39,293 nucleotides of DNA from Nitrospirota bacterium (lineage in GTDB: Bacteria > Nitrospirota > Thermodesulfovibrionia > Thermodesulfovibrionales > JdFR-88), in the NCBI GenBank assembly GCA_021789555.1, contig JAJYJK010000020.1, forward strand, positions 1-39,293. The letters are read 5' to 3'. The notes under the pieces were generated by a model. It worked only from the letters and a program-made list of their open reading frames with translations. It was not told the DNA's origin and searched no databases. The position numbers and the translations under genes are program-made. Of the stretch, positions 7,362 to 14,973 are shown in pieces (within the stretch, counting starts at the first letter, position 1; the number at the start of each line of letters is the position of its first letter).

Positions 7362-9086
7362 ATGGCGCCTCTGACCTCCCTCGAGGAGTTCCTTAAAGAG
7401 CCCAAAATAGCCTATTTCACGATGGAAATAGGTTTGCTCAACGATATGCACACCTATAGCGGCGGCCTTGGCGTGCTGGCCGGGGACACCGTGCGCTCGG
7501 CGGCCGATCTGAAGGTGCCGCTTCTTGCCGTGACGCTGGTAAGCAAAAAGGGATATTTCGACCAGCAACTGGACCCCGAAGGCAGCCAGAAGGAGAAGCC
7601 GGCAGCCTGGCAGCCGGAACTCTTCATGCAGCCGATGTCCGAAAAGGTATACGTGAACCTCCGGGGCAGGGACGTCGCGGTGAGAAGCTGGCTCTACATA
7701 CAGAGGAGCGTAACGGGCGGTAAGGTGCCGATCCTGTTTCTCGATACGGACCTGTCCGAAAACGACCCTGAAGACAGGGAGCTTACCTCATATCTCTACG
7801 GCGGGGATGAGAGATACAGGCTGATGCAGGAGGCGGTCCTCGGCATCGGGGGCGTTAGAATGCTGAGGAAACTCGGGTTTGAGATAAGGAAATACCATAT
7901 GAATGAGGGCCATGCGAGTTTCCTCACCCTGGAGCTGCTGCTCGAATACAAAAAGGACATCGAGGCGGTCTGGGACGAGGACCTGGTCTGGGACGTGCCG
8001 CGGGTGAAGGACCTCTGCGTATTTACGACCCATACGCCAGAGAAGGCCGGCCACGACGTCTTCCCCTATGACCTCTTCCGGGAAGTACTGGGCGAGATAA
8101 TACCAATTCGCATACTCAGGAAATGGGCCGGCCCGGAAAAGTTAAATATGACGCACCTGGCCCTGAACCTCACGGAATACGTAAACGGGGTGGCGAAGAA
8201 GCACAAGGAGGTCTCCATGCGCATGTTCCCCGGCTACGAGTTCTCATCGATCACAAACGGGGTGCACTCATACACCTGGACGAGCGAGCATATGAAGGCG
8301 GTTTTTGACAAATACCTGCCGGGCTGGGCAAACGAACCCGAGCTCTTCGTGAGGGTCGGGCGCGTGCCGGAGGAGGAACTCTGGGGGGCCCACATGGCTT
8401 CGAAACGCGCCTTGATAGATTACGTGAACCGCGTGACGGGGGCCGGGCTCGGCTATGACCTGCTGACTATAGGGTTTGCCAGGAGGGCCACGGCCTATAA
8501 ACGGGCGGACCTGATATTCAGGGACATGCAACGGCTGGCGCGCATCGGGCAGGGCAAGCTGCAGATTATAATGGCCGGCAAGGCCCATCCGAGGGATTTT
8601 GACGGCAAGGCGCTCATAAAGCGGGTCTTTAGCTGTATAAAGCAGCTGGCCGGCCGGGTAAATATAGTGTATCTGAGTAACTATGACATGGACCTCGCCC
8701 TGAAACTCGTCAGCGGAGTGGACATATGGATGAATACGCCAAGGAGGCCGAGAGAGGCCTCGGGCACCTCCGGGATGAAGGCCGCCCATAACGGCGTGCC
8801 CAATTTCAGCATCCTGGACGGCTGGTGGATAGAGGGGCACATCGAGGGTTACACGGGCTGGGCCATAGGCCCCGCGGTCGCGGACGAAAACGAGCCCCTC
8901 GACTTGAGGGACGCCAAAGACGCGGAGGACCTGTACCGGAAACTCGAAGAGATTATAATCCCCCTGTACTTCAATGACCGGCACATGTGGGTGCGGATGA
9001 TGCAAAACGCGATAGGTAAAAACGCCTATTACTTCAATACCCACCGCATGATGCTCAGGTACGTCACAGAGGCGTATATAAAGTAG
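7362..9086 (+). CDS. glgP: alpha-glucan (glycogen) phosphorylase, short form, GT35
   Basis: A 574-residue phosphorylase that releases glucose-1-phosphate from glycogen-like alpha-1,4-glucans. The N-terminal block AYFTMEIGL and GGLGVLAGD is typical of the compact bacterial/archaeal type. The pyridoxal-phosphate lysine is Lys473 in EASGTSGMKAAHNGV, followed by ILDGWWIEG. It is much shorter than the 800-residue E. coli/mammalian enzymes and lacks an N-terminal DUF3417 domain, a known compact variant rather than a truncation. No other glycogen genes are nearby. The start has no properly spaced Shine-Dalgarno (see the promoter at 7324-7352). Confidence 0.92.
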   Translation: MAPLTSLEEFLKEPKIAYFTMEIGLLNDMHTYSGGLGVLAGDTVRSAADLKVPLLAVTLVSKKGYFDQQLDPEGSQKEKPAAWQPELFMQPMSEKVYVNLRGRDVAVRSWLYIQRSVTGGKVPILFLDTDLSENDPEDRELTSYLYGGDERYRLMQEAVLGIGGVRMLRKLGFEIRKYHMNEGHASFLTLELLLEYKKDIEAVWDEDLVWDVPRVKDLCVFTTHTPEKAGHDVFPYDLFREVLGEIIPIRILRKWAGPEKLNMTHLALNLTEYVNGVAKKHKEVSMRMFPGYEFSSITNGVHSYTWTSEHMKAVFDKYLPGWANEPELFVRVGRVPEEELWGAHMASKRALIDYVNRVTGAGLGYDLLTIGFARRATAYKRADLIFRDMQRLARIGQGKLQIIMAGKAHPRDFDGKALIKRVFSCIKQLAGRVNIVYLSNYDMDLALKLVSGVDIWMNTPRRPREASGTSGMKAAHNGVPNFSILDGWWIEGHIEGYTGWAIGPAVADENEPLDLRDAKDAEDLYRKLEEIIIPLYFNDRHMWVRMMQNAIGKNAYYFNTHRMMLRYVTEAYIK

Positions 9087-9149
9087 GAGGATTTCCCGCC
9101 CACCCGCCCTGTTTGATTTAAATGGGGGCTCCGCCCCGCGTTCCGAGGC

Positions 9150-9199
9150 TTTGCCGAATGAGCTTTTTATTAAAACCCCGCAAGGTCTCATTCGGCAAA
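9150..9199. repeat. 13-bp perfect inverted repeat
   Basis: TTTGCCGAATGAG (9150-9162) and its exact complement CTCATTCGGCAAA (9187-9199) enclose 24 bases. It lies 64 bases after the phosphorylase stop. No T run follows on the plus strand (an A run does), so it is not a standard terminator there. It may be an mRNA 3'-end stabiliser or a small mobile repeat. The rest of the 271-base gap 9087-9357 contains only the hairpin at 9307-9326. Confidence 0.5.
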
Positions 9200-9306
9200 A
9201 AATCCGCTCGCATACCCCCATCCGCTTTCTGCCTCATACGCCGGGTGCCAATATCATCTAATTATAATTAACTCGGGATGTTTATTAGCTGTTTTATCTT
9301 TTTGGG

Positions 9307-9326
9307 TTTGGGGGCGAAGCCCCAAA
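9307..9326. repeat. short GC-rich hairpin
   Basis: TTTGGGG (9307-9313) pairs with CCCCAAA (9320-9326) around GCGAAG. It sits downstream of both the phosphorylase gene (plus) and the FmdB gene (minus). No U run follows on either strand, so termination is doubtful. The flanking CTTTTT and AAAAAG extend the symmetry. Confidence 0.4.
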
Positions 9327-9357
9327 TAAAAAGGTGGGGAGGGTGGGGAAAATTTCT

Positions 9358-9576
9358 TTAGTGGCAGCTTGAGCAGGAAGAGCTGCTGCAGGAGCCGCAC
9401 CCCGAGGACTGTCCGCCCCCGGCGGAGGGCTTGCCCATCCCGCTCATCCCGAAGGTGGAGAGCTTCTTTTTTACCTCCTCGGAGCCGCATTTAGGGCAAT
9501 TCACCCGTGACTGGGAGAAGACCAGTTTTTCGAATTCCTCCGAACATTTGCTGCACTTGTACTCGTAAATCGGCAT
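9358..9576 (-). CDS. FmdB-family zinc-ribbon protein
   Basis: A 72-residue protein beginning MPIYEYKCSKCSEEFEKL, the signature of the FmdB/CxxC_CXXC_SSSS putative regulatory family. The zinc ribbon is C8-x2-C11 with a second pair CPKCG. It is followed by a GMSGMGKPSAGGG linker and a Ser/Cys-rich tail (CGSCSSSSCSSCH). The name derives from a proposed regulator of formamidase/amidase genes, but the function is not established. ATG 9576 is chosen for the canonical MPIYEY start. A promoter is placed so that the A of this ATG is the likely +1 (see 9583-9612), hence no Shine-Dalgarno. Confidence 0.88.
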   Translation of the reverse strand: MPIYEYKCSKCSEEFEKLVFSQSRVNCPKCGSEEVKKKLSTFGMSGMGKPSAGGGQSSGCGSCSSSSCSSCH

Positions 9577-9582
9577 ATTTTT

Positions 9583-9612
9583 ATTATACGTTTTGCGCCG
9601 GAGATTTGGCAA
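9583..9612 (-). promoter_or_regulatory. sigma-70-type promoter giving a leaderless FmdB mRNA
   Basis: On the minus strand TTGCCA (9607-9612) and TATAAT (9583-9588, perfect consensus) are separated by 18 bases. Exactly six bases (AAAAAT) separate the -10 box from the ATG at 9576, which places +1 on the A of the start codon. No Shine-Dalgarno is possible. Confidence 0.65.
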
Positions 9613-9658
9613 TCGACATTGAAATTTAAACCCTTGCCAGAGGTTTTCCCTATAATCG

Positions 9659-9687
9659 TTGTAAAAATTTGCCTGTTATATTAATAT
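9659..9687 (+). promoter_or_regulatory. weak candidate promoter of the PilZ-methyltransferase gene
   Basis: TTGTAA (9659-9664), a 17-base spacer and TAATAT (9682-9687) would start transcription near 9694 with a leader of about 64 bases. The surrounding sequence is AT-rich and offers other partial matches, so this is only a candidate. Confidence 0.3.
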
Positions 9688-9757
9688 TCTGCTAGCCGGG
9701 GAAGTGTTTATTCTTATTTTTTAAAGTATTTTGTTTGAAATTCAAAGGAGGTAAGGG

Positions 9758-11158
9758 ATGGCGAGGCTTGATGCAAGGTGCAAGACGCGGATACCCGTTG
9801 TGATCATAATAAAGGGGGAAGGCCGGGATTTTCAGTCCTTTGCGTCGAACCTGGGTCTGGGGGGGGCGTTCATAAATTCCTCGTTATCGCTGCCTGAAAA
9901 CACGCAAGTCAGGCTCAAGGCGCCCCTGCCGGGCGGGGAATTCGAGGTGGACGGCAAGGTGCTCCGGAGAGAGGAAAACGGGGTGGCGGTGAAATTCCTG
10001 GGTGTCGAGGAAGATGCAAAGGCCGGCCTTTGGGAATATATAAAAGAGAATATGGAGAAAACGGCCTGCCCGTTTTGCGGGGCCGCCCTGCCGGCAGAAA
10101 ACGCCAGGTGTTCAGACTGCGGGATGACGACGGACCTGGCCAGACCGGGGTATCTGGAGAAATATCAAAATGAACAGGTTGCCGCCTGGTGCAGCATGCT
10201 TGATATGGAGACGGAACGTTTCCTGGGCACGATGGATGAGCTTGAGGCTGGACTCCTTAAAGGCAGATATGAGCATGATGTCATTTTAAAGAAGACCCAT
10301 GACGCAATTGAGGAGATATTATCTTTTTGCGCCAAATTCGCGCGCAATGTCCGGGACAGAGAATTAATTATAAAAAAACAAGATGAATTCAACAATAAAA
10401 CTGATTATATACTTTCTAAAAGCTATTTCATGAATCACGCCCGAGTATGGCCTAAGGGCTATCAGGGCGATTACAAGATGCTGGAAGGCATCTATAGAAA
10501 TATTCCCCTTTCGGAAGGGATTGGCTACTATTTGGATTGTTATTTGCTTGCTTTCACTCTTTCAAGGGCATGCAGAGGAAGGCTCGACAAGGCAAAAAGA
10601 ATACTCAAGGGCGAGTTGCTCAGGCAAAAAGGACGGCGAATCCTTGACATCGGGTGCGGCTCAAGCAGGGACCTTTTTGAGATTGCCGAAGATATAAGGG
10701 ACTCGAACGCCGATATTACTTGCATCGATATCGATGATGACGCCCTTCGCTTCTCACTTAATCGCCTGGCATATGCCGGGCTTGGCGATCAGATAAAATT
10801 CCGGAAATATAACGTGGTCCGGATGATAAACCGCGAGAGAAATCTCAGGGAATTCGGGAAACAGGAAATCATTTACAGCGCGGGCGTCTTCAATTACCTG
10901 CCGGATGACATCGTCCCCAATCTGATAGACGCTCTCTATGAATTATTGAACCCGGGCGGCAGGCTGATAATAGCCTTCGAGGATGCCGACCGTTACCGGC
11001 CGCAGAATTGTCACTGGGGCTTAAAATGGGACGCGCTCATACAGCGCACCGAGATCGATTGCCGGGCGCTTTTTGAAGCGGCCGGGTTCCCCGAAGGTGC
11101 GATGAAAATAAAGCGCGATGAAACGGGTGTTATCATGTTCTGCATTCTGGAGAGGTAA
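9758..11158 (+). CDS. PilZ / zinc-ribbon / SAM-methyltransferase fusion protein
   Basis: A 466-residue protein with an unusual domain order. Residues 1-100 resemble a PilZ c-di-GMP-binding domain: RCKTR supplies RxxxR, and NLGLGG stands where (D/N)xSxxG is expected, so the serine is replaced by glycine. About 103-125 is a zinc ribbon (CPFCG, CSDCG). Residues 130-290 are helical and unassigned. Residues 295-466 are a class I methyltransferase (motif I RILDIGCGSSRDL, acidic motif CIDIDDD, LLNPGGRLIIAF). The substrate is unknown. AAAGGAGG precedes the ATG. Its stop and the start of the hybrid kinase share one base (TAATG), so the two are coupled and probably act in one signalling pathway. Confidence 0.75.
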   Translation: MARLDARCKTRIPVVIIIKGEGRDFQSFASNLGLGGAFINSSLSLPENTQVRLKAPLPGGEFEVDGKVLRREENGVAVKFLGVEEDAKAGLWEYIKENMEKTACPFCGAALPAENARCSDCGMTTDLARPGYLEKYQNEQVAAWCSMLDMETERFLGTMDELEAGLLKGRYEHDVILKKTHDAIEEILSFCAKFARNVRDRELIIKKQDEFNNKTDYILSKSYFMNHARVWPKGYQGDYKMLEGIYRNIPLSEGIGYYLDCYLLAFTLSRACRGRLDKAKRILKGELLRQKGRRILDIGCGSSRDLFEIAEDIRDSNADITCIDIDDDALRFSLNRLAYAGLGDQIKFRKYNVVRMINRERNLREFGKQEIIYSAGVFNYLPDDIVPNLIDALYELLNPGGRLIIAFEDADRYRPQNCHWGLKWDALIQRTEIDCRALFEAAGFPEGAMKIKRDETGVIMFCILER

Positions 11159-13332
11159 TGGTCTCACGTCCGCAACCTGCCCCCCAACCTGCTCCCGCCG
11201 AGAAGCAGAATTATATAAATGAGCACACGTTGCTCTTCACCCACTATTGGATAAACGTGATTGCTTTTACCGGCGCTGTTCTTTTTCCTATCTTCACCCT
11301 TGTGGATTATTTCGTTTCACCCAAGGATCTTACGTTTTTCTTCCTTGTCAGGTGTGTAATGGTGATCATTCTTCTTTCACTGTCTTTCATCAACATAGCT
11401 GTAAACCGGGGAAAAATAAAAAAGAGCGTGCTCAATCTTTTGGTCTTTGCAGCGGCTGTTTCATCGGCGGCCGCCATTGAGATAATGATCCTAAGACTGG
11501 GCGGGGATCGCTCGACCTATTACGCGGGCCTTATCCTGGTTGTCATAGGTTCTCTCGTTATACCTTTGGACTTTATCTACTCAATCATTACAGTGGGAAT
11601 GATTTATCTTGTTTATCTACTACCTATACTGCTAATAAAAGGTGGAATAGCTGATTACCCTGCATTCATAAACAATAATACCTTCCTTGTATCAGCTATG
11701 GGAATTGCCCTCATGTGGCGGTTCTTGAGCCAGAAAAATCTTGAAAACATGCTCGGCCTCCAATATGAACTCGATCAGAACAAAAAACAGCTTGAATCCT
11801 ACTCCAACGAACTCGAGCATCTCGTTGAGGCGCGCACGAAGGAGCTGAACAAGTCCGAGCTGATGCTCCGCTCCCTCTTCCAGAACGCCCAGGACGGCAT
11901 CCTGATAATGGATGAAAACGGCAATATCCTGGATGTGAACCGGGCGCTCTGCGACATCCACGGTTTCGACAAAAACACCCTCATAGGCGCCAATATTGTG
12001 CTCCTGGAGGCGCATGAGGGCGACGAGCTTTTCCGCGAGCGCATGGCGCGCCTGCTGAGCGGCGAGTCCCTCCTTTACGAGACCCGCCACTACAGGAAAG
12101 ACGGCAGCAAGGTCAATCTCGAAGTGAGCTCGAAGGTCATCGAAGTCGACGGCCGCCGGCTGATACAGTCCTTCTACCGCGACATCACGGAGAAGAAGAA
12201 GATGCAGGCCCAGCTCGTCCACTCCCAGAAGATGGAATCGATAGGCCAGCTTGCCGGGGGCATCGCCCACGATTTCAACAACATCCTCACATCCATCCTC
12301 GGTTTTACGGAGCTGATCCTCCTCAAGGACGACGTGGACGAATCAGTTGCGGGCAAGGTAAGGACGATAGAGAAGGTATCGAGGCAGGCCGTCCAGATGG
12401 TCTCGAAACTCCTCAGCTTCGCCAGGAGGGGCTATTTCGAGCCCGTCCCCTTCAGCATCGACAAGGCCGTCGAAGACACGCTGGAGATGATGTCCAGGCT
12501 CATCCCAAAGGAGGTAACGGTCCTGAAGGAGCTTGGGACGCCCCTTGCCGTTGTGGAAGGCGACGTCAGCATGATGGAGCAGGTCCTGATGAACCTGATC
12601 ATAAACGCAAGAGACGCCATGCCGAAGGGCGGGACCCTCACCGTGAGGACCTCGGCCGTCGAGCTTGGGCCAAGCGACCTGGAGATCGGCGCCGACGTGC
12701 AGCGGGGCATGTACGTAAACATCCTCGTCGGGGACACCGGCGTGGGGATACCGGAGGGCGATGTCCCGCACCTCTTCGAGCCCTTTTTCACAACCAAAGA
12801 GAAGGGCAAGGGGACGGGCCTGGGGCTTGCCATGGTCTACGGCATCGTGAAGGAGCACAAGGGATACATCACGGTGAAAAGCAGGCCCGGCCGAGGCGCC
12901 GATTTTAACGTCTATATCCCGCTTTGCGTCAAGAAAAACCGTCCGGCAAAAAGCGAAAGGCCGCAGGTCACAGGCGGCGAGACGATACTTGCAATCGATG
13001 ATGAGGTCCCCGTACTGGAGTTCATAAAGGAGACCCTCAGGGACAGTGGTTTCAACGTAATTACGGCTGATGACCCCCTCCACGGGCTTGACCTCTTCAA
13101 GAACAATTCAGGCGGGATCAATCTTGTCATCACCGATATGGCGATGCCCGTCATGGACGGCGGCCAGCTCATAAGGAACATAAAGACCATAAACCCGCGG
13201 GCCAGGATAATCGCCGTGACCGGCTTTAATGAAAACGATGAGGACAATAACATAGACATCCTCCTTAGAAAACCCTTCTCCGGCAGCAAGCTCCTCACGA
13301 CCGTGCGGGAAATCCTCGACCGCCCGGCCTAG
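11158..13332 (+). CDS. membrane hybrid histidine kinase with PAS and receiver domains
   Basis: A 724-residue sensor kinase. About residues 25-195 hold six hydrophobic helices of an unassigned membrane sensor. A coiled coil (200-240) leads to a PAS domain (245-350). HisKA carries the phosphorylated His371 in [17 protein letters not shown]. HATPase_c includes [18 protein letters not shown] and [19 protein letters not shown]-terminal receiver domain has Asp660 in [12 protein letters not shown]. The HDFNN/GLAMVYG type is common in phosphorelay hybrid kinases. No separate response regulator is adjacent. The upstream PilZ-methyltransferase is the likeliest partner. The sensor part is markedly more AT-rich than the catalytic part. 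Confidence 0.93.
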   Translation: MVSRPQPAPQPAPAEKQNYINEHTLLFTHYWINVIAFTGAVLFPIFTLVDYFVSPKDLTFFFLVRCVMVIILLSLSFINIAVNRGKIKKSVLNLLVFAAAVSSAAAIEIMILRLGGDRSTYYAGLILVVIGSLVIPLDFIYSIITVGMIYLVYLLPILLIKGGIADYPAFINNNTFLVSAMGIALMWRFLSQKNLENMLGLQYELDQNKKQLESYSNELEHLVEARTKELNKSELMLRSLFQNAQDGILIMDENGNILDVNRALCDIHGFDKNTLIGANIVLLEAHEGDELFRERMARLLSGESLLYETRHYRKDGSKVNLEVSSKVIEVDGRRLIQSFYRDITEKKKMQAQLVHSQKMESIGQLAGGIAHDFNNILTSILGFTELILLKDDVDESVAGKVRTIEKVSRQAVQMVSKLLSFARRGYFEPVPFSIDKAVEDTLEMMSRLIPKEVTVLKELGTPLAVVEGDVSMMEQVLMNLIINARDAMPKGGTLTVRTSAVELGPSDLEIGADVQRGMYVNILVGDTGVGIPEGDVPHLFEPFFTTKEKGKGTGLGLAMVYGIVKEHKGYITVKSRPGRGADFNVYIPLCVKKNRPAKSERPQVTGGETILAIDDEVPVLEFIKETLRDSGFNVITADDPLHGLDLFKNNSGGINLVITDMAMPVMDGGQLIRNIKTINPRARIIAVTGFNENDEDNNIDILLRKPFSGSKLLTTVREILDRPA

Positions 13333-13446
13333 ATCAGGCGCTTCGCTCCCCCCTCTGCCGCGCATTATTCCCCCGCCGTTTTCAGGGCCTTCCGTTTTCA
13401 AGACGGGGGCGTTCGCCAAACACTTTTTTTTTTGATAAAGTTTGGT

Positions 13447-14901
13447 ATGGGCATAAAAAGGATCGCATTCATAGAGCCCAATACCCCCGGCAGGCACGTC
13501 TTCAGCAAAATCAGGATACCCCGCCTGGGCGCCCTTCTGCTTGCCACCATAATGAGAAACAGGGGGTATGAGACACGCGTTTTCCTTGAGGACCTGGCCC
13601 CCCCGGACTGGTCCTGGATAGAGAATTCCGATCTGCTTTGCATCTCCGCGATAACCAACACGGCGCAGCGTTCCTACGCGATTGCCGAGAGGTTCAGGAA
13701 ACTGGGAATGCCGGTCATAATGGGCGGGGCGCACCCGTCTTTTTTGCCGGAGGAGGCCCTTCAATACGCCGATTATGTCGTAAGGCAGGAAGGCGACGAG
13801 GGTCTCCCGGAGCTGGTGAGTTTTCTCGACAAGGGCAACCCGCCGCTTGCCGGCATCAGGGGCGTCTCGTACAAAAAAGACGGCCGGGCGGTGCACAACC
13901 CGCAGAGGCCCTTCATATCGGAGCTTCTGAACGTGCCCAGCCCCGATTTCTCGCTTGCCCACGGCTGGCGGCCCGGCGATGTGTATCCCGTATCGAGTTC
14001 GAGGGGATGTCCGTTTCAGTGCCGGTTCTGCTCCGTTATCCAGATGTTCGGAAAGCGTTACCGTTTCCGCTCCGTCGAGGCGACCCTGCACGACCTGAAG
14101 GCGTTAAGCGGCATAAGCGGCACCGTGTTTTTTGTCGACGACAATTTCGCGGCGAACAAGAACCGCACGAAGCAGATACTGCGGGGGATCATCTCGGAAG
14201 GCATCAAGATGCGCTGGTCCGCTCAGGCCAGGGTCGATGTGGCCAAGGACCCGGAGCTGCTGAGACTCCTCGCGGATGCGGGCTGCTCGAAGCTCTTCAT
14301 CGGTTTCGAGTCCATCAACCCAAAGACCCTTGAGCTATACAATAAAAAACAGAACCTGGAAGAGATAAAGAGCTGCATACGGGCGCTCTCGGAGCACGGC
14401 ATAGGCATACACGGCATGTTCGTCCTCGGGGCGGACACGGACGACGTCGAGACGATAAGAAAGACGGCCGGTTTCGCGAGGGTGCTTGGCAGGGGGACGC
14501 TGCAGCTCATGATGCTCACCCCTTATCCCGGCACCCCGATATACGAGCAATTCGAGGAGGAAGGCAGGCTGCTGCATAAAAACTGGCTGAAATACGACGG
14601 GATGAACGCCGTCTACAGGCCGGCCCTGATGGACCCGGAGGAACTGCACGTGGAAACCCTGAGGGGGCTGCGGAAATTTTACTCCTGGGGATATATACTG
14701 GGCCAGGTGGCCGCCCTTGATTTCTATCACGCGGCCCTCGGCCTTTACGGCAAAAACTCGGTGCGGCTTGCCCTCAGGAAGGCGAAAAAATACCTTGAAG
14801 ACGCGATAAGGGGCAATATGGCCGCCCAGTTCCCCTCGAAGGAGCGCAAATTACCGCAGGCGCAGTTGCCGCGCACGCCCCATTCCGTGGCATCGGAATA
14901 A
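13447..14901 (+). CDS. B12-binding-domain radical SAM protein
   Basis: A 484-residue protein. The N-terminal 150 residues form a cobalamin-binding-type Rossmann domain (IAFIEPNTPG, RLGALLLATIMRN, GGAHPSF). The radical SAM core has the cluster motif C188-x3-C192-x2-C195 (RGCPFQCRFC), then VFFVDDNFAAN and KLFIGFESI. The C-terminal 90 residues are helical and end in a basic tail. This architecture covers methyltransferases, Mg-protoporphyrin cyclase and hopanoid enzymes; the reaction cannot be assigned here. ATG 13447 is preferred over TTG 13432 because MGIKRIAFIEPN fits the domain start; no Shine-Dalgarno supports either. A T10 tract lies at 13424-13433, just upstream. Confidence 0.88.
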   Translation: MGIKRIAFIEPNTPGRHVFSKIRIPRLGALLLATIMRNRGYETRVFLEDLAPPDWSWIENSDLLCISAITNTAQRSYAIAERFRKLGMPVIMGGAHPSFLPEEALQYADYVVRQEGDEGLPELVSFLDKGNPPLAGIRGVSYKKDGRAVHNPQRPFISELLNVPSPDFSLAHGWRPGDVYPVSSSRGCPFQCRFCSVIQMFGKRYRFRSVEATLHDLKALSGISGTVFFVDDNFAANKNRTKQILRGIISEGIKMRWSAQARVDVAKDPELLRLLADAGCSKLFIGFESINPKTLELYNKKQNLEEIKSCIRALSEHGIGIHGMFVLGADTDDVETIRKTAGFARVLGRGTLQLMMLTPYPGTPIYEQFEEEGRLLHKNWLKYDGMNAVYRPALMDPEELHVETLRGLRKFYSWGYILGQVAALDFYHAALGLYGKNSVRLALRKAKKYLEDAIRGNMAAQFPSKERKLPQAQLPRTPHSVASE

Positions 14902-14921
14902 GGGATTTTCAAAATGTCCCT

Positions 14922-14959
14922 AAAAAAAAGGGGAGCCCGTTCCGGGCCTCCCCTTTTTT
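14922..14959. terminator. bidirectional intrinsic terminator
   Basis: A run of eight A, then GGGGAGCCCG, a TTC loop, CGGGC-C-TCCCC and six T. The stem is about 10 bp with one bulged C, and the A and T runs lie on opposite sides, so it can end transcription from the radical SAM gene (plus) and from the convergent nine-gene operon (minus). Confidence 0.88.
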
Positions 14960-14973
14960 ATTTTCCAACCCTT

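Noticed and set aside
9307-9326. Intrinsic terminator for the phosphorylase or FmdB gene
   Set aside because: The hairpin is sound but no U run follows on either strand.
9606-9622. Sigma-54-like TGGCAATCGACATTGA upstream of the PilZ gene
   Set aside because: The -12 element reads TTGA instead of TTGC; the essential GC is missing.
13370-13433. Terminator formed by CCCCCG/CGGGGGC and the T10 tract after the hybrid kinase
   Set aside because: The T run lies more than a dozen bases beyond a weak stem, unlike a Rho-independent terminator.
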